Of a DNA stretch of 7,887 nucleotides, positions 1 through 4,619 are shown one piece after another. The stretch's first letter is position 1. Every line of letters begins with the position of its first letter. Source of the stretch: Chromatiales bacterium (lineage in GTDB: Bacteria; Pseudomonadota; Gammaproteobacteria; UBA6429; Thiohalophilaceae); the NCBI GenBank assembly GCA_027001895.1, contig JALTLP010000026.1:1-7887 (forward strand), written 5' to 3'. The notes below the pieces were generated by a model. It made no database searches, had not been told where the DNA came from, and saw only the letters and a list, made by a program, of their open reading frames with translations. A program made the position numbers and the translations under genes.

Positions 1-207
1 GATGTCAGTTTAAGCGATGATATATCCACACAGGCCAGGATAAAAAGCATTCACTCCTCTGCCTACAATTTTCCACAACGAGAACGAGACTATTATAAAC
101 CTGCCGATACTCAGGTGCTGGTATTCTTAGAGCCGCTATCGGCTAAGGATGCGCAACTCTGGAAACAGTATGATCGGTTGAAAGTAACAGTACGGGGTCG
201 CAAATGA
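1..207 (+). CDS. C-terminal end of a protein, possibly an HlyD/Alg44-like periplasmic adaptor (partial)
   Basis: An open frame runs from the first base to a TGA at 205-207, giving 68 residues whose N-terminal part lies outside the window. The tail (DVSLSDDISTQARIKSI..., ending QYDRLKVTVRGRK) alternates beta-strand-like stretches, with VLVFLEPLS followed by a final LKVTV strand. This resembles the last beta-barrel strands of HlyD/RND-type membrane fusion proteins, but no diagnostic motif is present in the visible part. Its stop overlaps the ATG of the next gene (ATGA, 204-207), so the two are very likely in one operon and translationally coupled. Context supports an export role, because a polysaccharide synthase lies two genes downstream and Alg44-type PilZ-HlyD adaptors accompany such synthases elsewhere. 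The reading frame is well supported; the family assignment is a guess that the upstream sequence would settle. Confidence 0.6.
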   Translation, partial: DVSLSDDISTQARIKSIHSSAYNFPQRERDYYKPADTQVLVFLEPLSAKDAQLWKQYDRLKVTVRGRK

Positions 208-1610
208 GAAAACCCTATTTTATTCAGTCCGATAATTCCGCTGTTGACTGTTATGGCGTAGAGTCTGTTCGCCTGGCAGATATTGAAAGTATTGCCTTTA
301 ACAAGGTGGCTTACTGGCTGATAGACATGCGCATATGGCAGGATGGCTGGGAACAACTTTGTCAGATTCGTCGACATTTAACCCCGGCTATTTATCTGCG
401 GCCGGTGCTATTTATTATTGACTCAGATAGCATTGCACAGGAAATTGTTACCGCTTCAGATGGCAACCTGCACCGCAGTGTCTGTGATGAACGACTGCTT
501 GAAGACTGGGTATCAAGAGTCGAGCCGATTAATCAGTGGATAGAACACCTGAATAATGCAAACTCGGGAACAGATACCAATATTGCATTTAAAACATTGC
601 GGCTGATTGCGAGCCGAAATATTGAACTTGAACCTGTCACAACAATCAGGCGAAATTCAGGTTATGTTTATCCGTTGTTAGAGCCGCTATTTAACAAACG
701 TGATACGGGCGTACTGGAGACTCTGGATTTTTTAGAATCTCAGCACCTGTTGAATGGCCGTTTTATTTCACGCGCACATTTTTGCAGCCATTGTGCCAGT
801 GCGTTTTTAAATTTTAAGGAAACCTGTCCACAATGTGCATCGGACGATATTAGTAGTGATGAACTGATTCACCACTTTAAATGTGCGTATACCGCAGAAA
901 TAAGTCAGTTCAGAAAAGCGGGCAGACTGGTATGCCCCAAGTGTGAGCGAGAACTGAAACATATTGGTGTCGATTACGACAAACCTTCGATTATTTATAA
1001 CTGTAACGAATGCAGTTACCGTTTTCAGGATCCTAAAATAACCACGCTTTGTTACAACTGTGGTCGGCAGGCTGAACCGGAAAATCAGCAGGTCAGAACG
1101 ATTCAGGCATTTACTATTTCAGCAATTGGAAAAAATGCAGCGGATTACGGGCTGGACACGCTGTTTACCAATATTCTTGATAATGAGCTTAATCTGTTTT
1201 CAGAAAAAGCCTTTAATGATTTTTTAAAAATAGAAAAATCACGAATCGAGCGTTACAAGCTGTCGAAAAGTTCGTTACTTATTATTCGCTTTAACGATCT
1301 GGACAAGCTGTATATTAAACTGGGTTCAAAAGCGCGTGAAGTGTTTTATGAACTTAGCATAATTTTCAAGAATATCCTGCGCTATTCAGACGTGATAACA
1401 GCAAAGAATGAAACTATCTTTTGTGTGGTGCTGACAGAAACAGACTGTGAGCAGGCGAAAACAGCAATTACAAGATTACAGGAAAAAATTCAGGAATTAT
1501 TTAAAAGCAATCTTGATTTTACCCCGACAATGACCACCCTTGTTAAGGAGGTCACTCCCGAGCTTGAGCTTGAACAGATCCTTGAAGAGTTTTTAAACGA
1601 TGCTGATTGA
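204..1610 (+). CDS. TackOD1-type zinc-ribbon protein with pseudo-receiver-like N-terminus and degenerate GGDEF-like C-terminus
   Basis: Probable cytoplasmic regulatory protein of 468 residues. Residues about 20-115 look like a degenerate receiver: the hydrophobic strand VAYWLIDMR puts D41 where a phosphoacceptor would sit, but the N-terminal acidic pair is missing. Residues about 185-290 are cysteine rich, with CxxC pairs at 194/197, 208/211, 244/247, 267/270 and 283/286 plus C227. The spacing and the HIGVDYDKP segment match my memory of the TackOD1 output domain, expected to bind zinc. Residues about 355-435 follow a GGDEF-like fold (SLLIIRFNDLDKLY), but the loop that should read GGDEF reads AKNETIF, so cyclase activity is unlikely. 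The start is chosen from the ATGA overlap with the upstream gene; the 3' end overlaps the glycosyltransferase start by 11 bases. It probably controls or assembles that synthase. The coding call is firm; the domain names rest on pattern recognition. Confidence 0.85.
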   Translation: MRKPYFIQSDNSAVDCYGVESVRLADIESIAFNKVAYWLIDMRIWQDGWEQLCQIRRHLTPAIYLRPVLFIIDSDSIAQEIVTASDGNLHRSVCDERLLEDWVSRVEPINQWIEHLNNANSGTDTNIAFKTLRLIASRNIELEPVTTIRRNSGYVYPLLEPLFNKRDTGVLETLDFLESQHLLNGRFISRAHFCSHCASAFLNFKETCPQCASDDISSDELIHHFKCAYTAEISQFRKAGRLVCPKCERELKHIGVDYDKPSIIYNCNECSYRFQDPKITTLCYNCGRQAEPENQQVRTIQAFTISAIGKNAADYGLDTLFTNILDNELNLFSEKAFNDFLKIEKSRIERYKLSKSSLLIIRFNDLDKLYIKLGSKAREVFYELSIIFKNILRYSDVITAKNETIFCVVLTETDCEQAKTAITRLQEKIQELFKSNLDFTPTMTTLVKEVTPELELEQILEEFLNDAD

Positions 1611-2907
1611 AGACGTTCTTGAATTTTTAGCAGGCCTGAGTACCACACAACTTATAGCGTACTTCTGGCCCTTTTTCCTGCTGGATATGACGCGCTATCT
1701 GTTTCTCGACTTTATAATTATATTAATTTACATACCCAAACGTATTTTTGAACATGCACGCTATAAGCAGGCAAGGTTAAACCTCTATCGGGAACGCCCG
1801 CTGGTATCGGTGATAGTGCCGGGTAAGAATGAAGGTAAGCATATTCCGAGGCTGGCAGAATCTCTGAAAGAACAATATTATAAAAATTATGAGCTTATTA
1901 TTGTCGATGATGGTTCTGACGATGATACAGCAGTCATTTGTCGCAAGCTTGAACAGCAGGGAAAAATAGACCTGTTTATCCGCAATGAAATACGCGGTGG
2001 TAAGGCATCGGCTGCGAATACAGCTTTTAATTTTTCAAAAGGAAAATACATCGTTCATATTGATGCGGACTCACATCTGAAAATGGACACCATAGAAACC
2101 ATTCTGTTGCCATTTTATATGGATGACAGTATTGGTGCAGTCGGTGGTGATGTGCGTGTTGCCAATACGGAAAAAAGTTTTGCAACACGCTTGCAGGCTA
2201 TTGAATATTTTAAATCCATTTCTACCGGCAGAACAATTTCGTCCGAGTTAGGAATTTTACGCATTATTGCCGGAGCACATGGTGCTTTTCGGCGGGACAT
2301 TCTGGAACGCTTACATGGTTGGGATGTCGGTCCCGGACTGGACGGCGATATTACTCTTAAAATTCGCAAGCTGGGTTTTCGTGTTGTGCATGAACCCATG
2401 GCAGTGTGTTATACCAATGTGCCAGAAACGTTTCGTCGGGTTGCCAAACAAAGATTTCGTTGGGACCGTTCCATGATTCGTTTCAGGGTACGCAAACACC
2501 GGGATATTTTGTTACCTTCTGCCGGATTCAGTCTGACCAATTTTATCGCTTCGGCTGAGAATATATTTTTTAATCTGGTGCTGGATGTGAAGTGGTGGTT
2601 TTATGTGGTGCAGATGATGTTTGTTAATCCTGCATTGTTAGGCTATATTTTTATTATTAATTATGTTCTTTATTTACTGGCTAATATTGTCGAATTTATA
2701 ATGGCCTGTGCCTTGTTACATTCATCGCTGCGGGCAAAAGATTATGCCCTGGTTCTGTTTTTGCCGTTAATTCCTGTTTATACAGGAATCTTTTTACGCA
2801 TTGTACGCACTTATGCCTACCTGATGGAATTTGTGCATGGAGCGTCTTACTACGATAAATGGAATCCCTGGAAGGTGTCGCGAGTTGCAAAAGAGGAAAA
2901 ACTGTAA
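1600..2907 (+). CDS. Processive family 2 glycosyltransferase, membrane-embedded polysaccharide synthase
   Basis: A 435-residue inner-membrane enzyme expected to polymerise a sugar from a nucleotide-sugar donor while threading the chain across the membrane, like cellulose, hyaluronan or PNAG synthases. An N-terminal hydrophobic segment (about 17-46) precedes the GT-A domain. Visible GT2 motifs are VSVIVPGKNE (69-78), VDDGS (102-106), the metal/nucleotide-binding DAD (155-157), GAHGAFRR (225-232), an acidic LDGD (247-250) at the catalytic-base position, and QRFRW (284-288), the QxxRW signature of processive enzymes. Three to four hydrophobic helices follow (about 331-401). The protein ends soon after, with no PilZ domain, so any c-di-GMP control must come from a partner. 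It overlaps the upstream gene by 11 bases, indicating coupled translation. The polymer cannot be told from sequence. The usual TED/EDD motif is altered to DGD, which probably still supplies the base through D250. Confidence 0.93.
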   Translation: MLIEDVLEFLAGLSTTQLIAYFWPFFLLDMTRYLFLDFIIILIYIPKRIFEHARYKQARLNLYRERPLVSVIVPGKNEGKHIPRLAESLKEQYYKNYELIIVDDGSDDDTAVICRKLEQQGKIDLFIRNEIRGGKASAANTAFNFSKGKYIVHIDADSHLKMDTIETILLPFYMDDSIGAVGGDVRVANTEKSFATRLQAIEYFKSISTGRTISSELGILRIIAGAHGAFRRDILERLHGWDVGPGLDGDITLKIRKLGFRVVHEPMAVCYTNVPETFRRVAKQRFRWDRSMIRFRVRKHRDILLPSAGFSLTNFIASAENIFFNLVLDVKWWFYVVQMMFVNPALLGYIFIINYVLYLLANIVEFIMACALLHSSLRAKDYALVLFLPLIPVYTGIFLRIVRTYAYLMEFVHGASYYDKWNPWKVSRVAKEEKL

Positions 2908-3013
2908 ATAAGACTGGTTATATTACCTGATTCAGACCAATTTTATTCAAGTAAATGGTTTTTCGTCCGCTTATAAAAGGTAAGGCAAACAGATAAATAT
3001 AAAGGATGTATTT
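2908..3013. other. Intergenic gap after the glycosyltransferase
   Basis: This 106-base AT-rich spacer separates the tightly overlapping left operon from the next gene. I see no convincing terminator: the best candidate is a 4-bp TGGT/ACCA pairing before ATTTTATT near 2941. A TATAAA-like element lies at 2972-2977 but has no good -35 at 15-19 bases. A clear ribosome-binding site AAAGGA (3001-3006) sits 7 bases before the downstream ATG. Confidence 0.5.
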
Positions 3014-3604
3014 ATGTCTTTATATCATCAACACGGTATTACAGCTCAATGGCATGAACTGGTGAGCGAGGCTCAGACAGCCTGTGGTGTTCAGTTAAAT
3101 ACTCCGCTAGAAAGTTATCTTGTTCATACTTTAATTCAGTATACCCAACGTCCTGAAATTGCTGCCCGTATTTTTGCTATTGATTACATGCTTGCGCAAC
3201 ATGAGCAGGGTCAGGTGCGAAATGCACAGTTGCGCGAGTTAGCCGATCAATGTTTATTGTATGCTGGGCTTTTTCCGCAACATGCTAAACGCCGTAATGT
3301 TCGTGTTAGTTATTATGTTGATATTGGTCGTAGTGCCTACTTTGAGCTGGGGAATGTTGTATCGGAATGGTCTGCCATCTTCTCAGAGATCAGTGAAAAT
3401 TTTATTTCACTAATGGACACGCTACTTGCCATTCACCATATCGACCGGGATGACGATGAATATATTCTTGACCATGAGTCTGCCCTGCAAACCTGGCAGG
3501 ATACACAGAGCAGGCAGGCGCTAAAAATACTCCAGCAACAAATCCGCTCAGATAATATTGTAGACTTTGGCCAGGCCACGGCCAAAAAGCATAAAAAGCA
3601 CTAA
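3014..3604 (+). CDS. Hypothetical protein of unknown function, probably all-helical
   Basis: A 196-residue soluble protein that I cannot assign to a named family, although it resembles conserved hypothetical proteins of gammaproteobacteria. There is no signal peptide or membrane segment. The sequence looks almost entirely helical. The best candidate signature is the central RRNVRVSYYVDIGRSAYFEL (93-112), with mixed basic and aromatic residues, followed by a helix rich in Ser/Ile and an acidic patch (DRDDDEY, 144-150). The C-terminus ends in a basic, His-containing tail KKHKKH (191-196). The start is fixed by a good Shine-Dalgarno AAAGGA at 3001-3006, 7 bases upstream. It is 106 bases from the glycosyltransferase and 93 bases from the next gene, which has its own promoter, so it may be a single transcription unit or the tail of the upstream operon. 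Nothing in it points to a reaction; the coding call itself is solid. Confidence 0.85.
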   Translation: MSLYHQHGITAQWHELVSEAQTACGVQLNTPLESYLVHTLIQYTQRPEIAARIFAIDYMLAQHEQGQVRNAQLRELADQCLLYAGLFPQHAKRRNVRVSYYVDIGRSAYFELGNVVSEWSAIFSEISENFISLMDTLLAIHHIDRDDDEYILDHESALQTWQDTQSRQALKILQQQIRSDNIVDFGQATAKKHKKH

Positions 3605-3634
3605 AATCCCCACAACCGCTTATTTGGTAAAAAA

Positions 3635-3653
3635 TTAACAGCTTTGCTGTCAA
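3635..3653. promoter_or_regulatory. Dyad overlapping the -35 and spacer of the barrel promoter (possible operator)
   Basis: The arms ACAGC (3638-3642) and GCTGT (3646-3650) are perfect inverted repeats around TTT, and the symmetry extends with a mismatch to TT/AA at 3635-3636 and 3652-3653. It covers the -35 and half the spacer, a place where a repressor dimer could act. On the opposite strand it is followed by a T-rich run and could be a weak terminator, but no gene points that way. Confidence 0.4.
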
Positions 3654-3664
3654 CCATTTATAAT
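3635..3664 (+). promoter_or_regulatory. Near-consensus sigma-70 promoter for the outer-membrane barrel gene
   Basis: TTAACA (3635-3640, one mismatch to TTGACA) and a perfect TATAAT (3659-3664) are separated by 18 bases. Transcription would start near 3670-3672, giving a short leader of roughly 26-28 bases before the ATG at 3698. This matches the lack of any other expression signal for that gene. Confidence 0.7.
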
Positions 3665-3697
3665 CTGCTGCGTTATACCGGTTAATTTCATGCTTTT

Positions 3698-4534
3698 ATG
3701 GGGGCGGGTATTTTGCTGTACAGATTAATTTTTGTTTTTTTCGCTGTATTTACAGTCTTTTCATCAACGTTTGCACACGACATACGGATAGGTTATGCAA
3801 CCGACTCGAGTGACTACACAGAAACCATGCTGGATCTGAACCTGGATGTTGGCGAGCAAACGCAACTTTATGGCAGCGCGTCGGATGCCACAATAAAAGA
3901 CAGTAGCGGTGACATTGCGACCAATAGTTATTCGGCGGGTATAAGTGGTATAGCCAATGAGCAGCTCGACTATGACATAGGCTATAACTACTGGGGAGCC
4001 GAAAACGAAATAACCACGGATACCTGGCACCTCAGTTTATCGCTGTATACACAGGACTGGAAATTTACTTTTCGCCCGGAAAACAAGCAAATAACGCTTT
4101 ATACCAATACTACCAACCGCCGCACCGTGGACATAGACGGCACTGGCTTTTATAACAGCGTTGAATATTTTGGTCTGGGTAACCTGGATCTACGCTATGC
4201 GCATACCAGCTACCATTATGATAAAAATCTTACCGCGCTTAATACCCGCATTGTGCAGTTATTTTTTAGCAATGCTTCTTTGTTATTAAGCGGCGGCTTA
4301 ATAGAAAAAAAAGATGATTTTGAAGTGACAACCTATCTCGGTGATGCGCGCATTGCGTTGACCTATTCGCAGGTGCTCACGGCGGTTGATAAAAGCCATT
4401 CCGACACCTGGGCGCTTAACCTCGACTACGCACTGACAAAGACCGTATCGGTTGAACTCGAAGCCGGTTCGGTCAACCCCGAAGCAGGCAGCTCGGTAAA
4501 CTTTGGTTCTGCCGCACTACGCTATAAATTCTAA
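3698..4534 (+). CDS. Outer-membrane beta-barrel protein of unknown function with signal peptide
   Basis: A 278-residue exported protein. Residues 1-26 form a signal peptide: a short start with R9, a hydrophobic core (LIFVFFAVFTVF), then an SSTFA cleavage motif, leaving a mature chain starting near H27. The mature part alternates polar and hydrophobic residues in short strands separated by Asp/Asn/Gly/Thr turns (DLNLDVG, YDIGYNYWG, LDLRYAHTSY, LNLDYAL) and ends in LRYKF. A terminal Phe after an alternating strand is the classic signal for insertion by the BAM complex. About 252 mature residues would allow a barrel of 10-12 strands. I cannot name a family or a transported substrate. The ATG at 3698 lacks a Shine-Dalgarno; a TTG at 3713, which follows a G-rich stretch, would also leave an intact signal peptide, so the start is uncertain. 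A strong promoter lies just upstream, and the gene is followed 85 bases later by the signalling gene. Confidence 0.83.
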   Translation: MGAGILLYRLIFVFFAVFTVFSSTFAHDIRIGYATDSSDYTETMLDLNLDVGEQTQLYGSASDATIKDSSGDIATNSYSAGISGIANEQLDYDIGYNYWGAENEITTDTWHLSLSLYTQDWKFTFRPENKQITLYTNTTNRRTVDIDGTGFYNSVEYFGLGNLDLRYAHTSYHYDKNLTALNTRIVQLFFSNASLLLSGGLIEKKDDFEVTTYLGDARIALTYSQVLTAVDKSHSDTWALNLDYALTKTVSVELEAGSVNPEAGSSVNFGSAALRYKF

Positions 4535-4582
4535 TAATATCAGTAGGATATAAATATTTAAGTAAAATCTTATTTGTACCGA

Positions 4583-4609
4583 TATATATAAGCGTAACGT
4601 ATATATATA
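4583..4609. promoter_or_regulatory. 27-bp AT-rich imperfect palindrome upstream of the Hpt-REC-REC signalling gene
   Basis: Two TATATATA arms flank a CGTAACG-containing centre. Around base 4596, 11 of 13 base pairs are symmetric (mismatches at 4592/4600 and 4591/4601). It ends 10 bases before the ATG at 4620, overlapping the AAGG ribosome-binding site (4609-4612) by one base. It could be an operator or a local hairpin affecting translation. TTGTAC (4574-4579) might serve as a -35, but the TATATA at 4600-4605 is 20 bases away, too far for a confident promoter. Confidence 0.45.
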
Positions 4610-4619
4610 AGGTATAAAT

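Noticed and set aside
111..377. Minus-strand open frame of 88 codons across the first gene junction
   Set aside because: It opposes the partial upstream gene and the start of the TackOD1 gene, which are linked by a typical ATGA overlap; no independent evidence supports it.
2115..2499. Overlapping open frames inside the glycosyltransferase on both strands
   Set aside because: They fall within the GT2 catalytic core, where the true frame carries all expected motifs.
2911..2947. Possible terminator after the glycosyltransferase
   Set aside because: Only 4 bp of pairing (TGGT/ACCA) and a broken T run (ATTTTATT); too weak to call.
3690..3692. Alternative ATG just before the barrel gene
   Set aside because: It is in another frame and reaches a stop after about a dozen codons.
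4600..4605. TATATA as a -10 paired with TTGTAC at 4574-4579
   Set aside because: The 20-base spacing is outside the normal range and the region is a simple AT repeat, so a promoter call would be unreliable.
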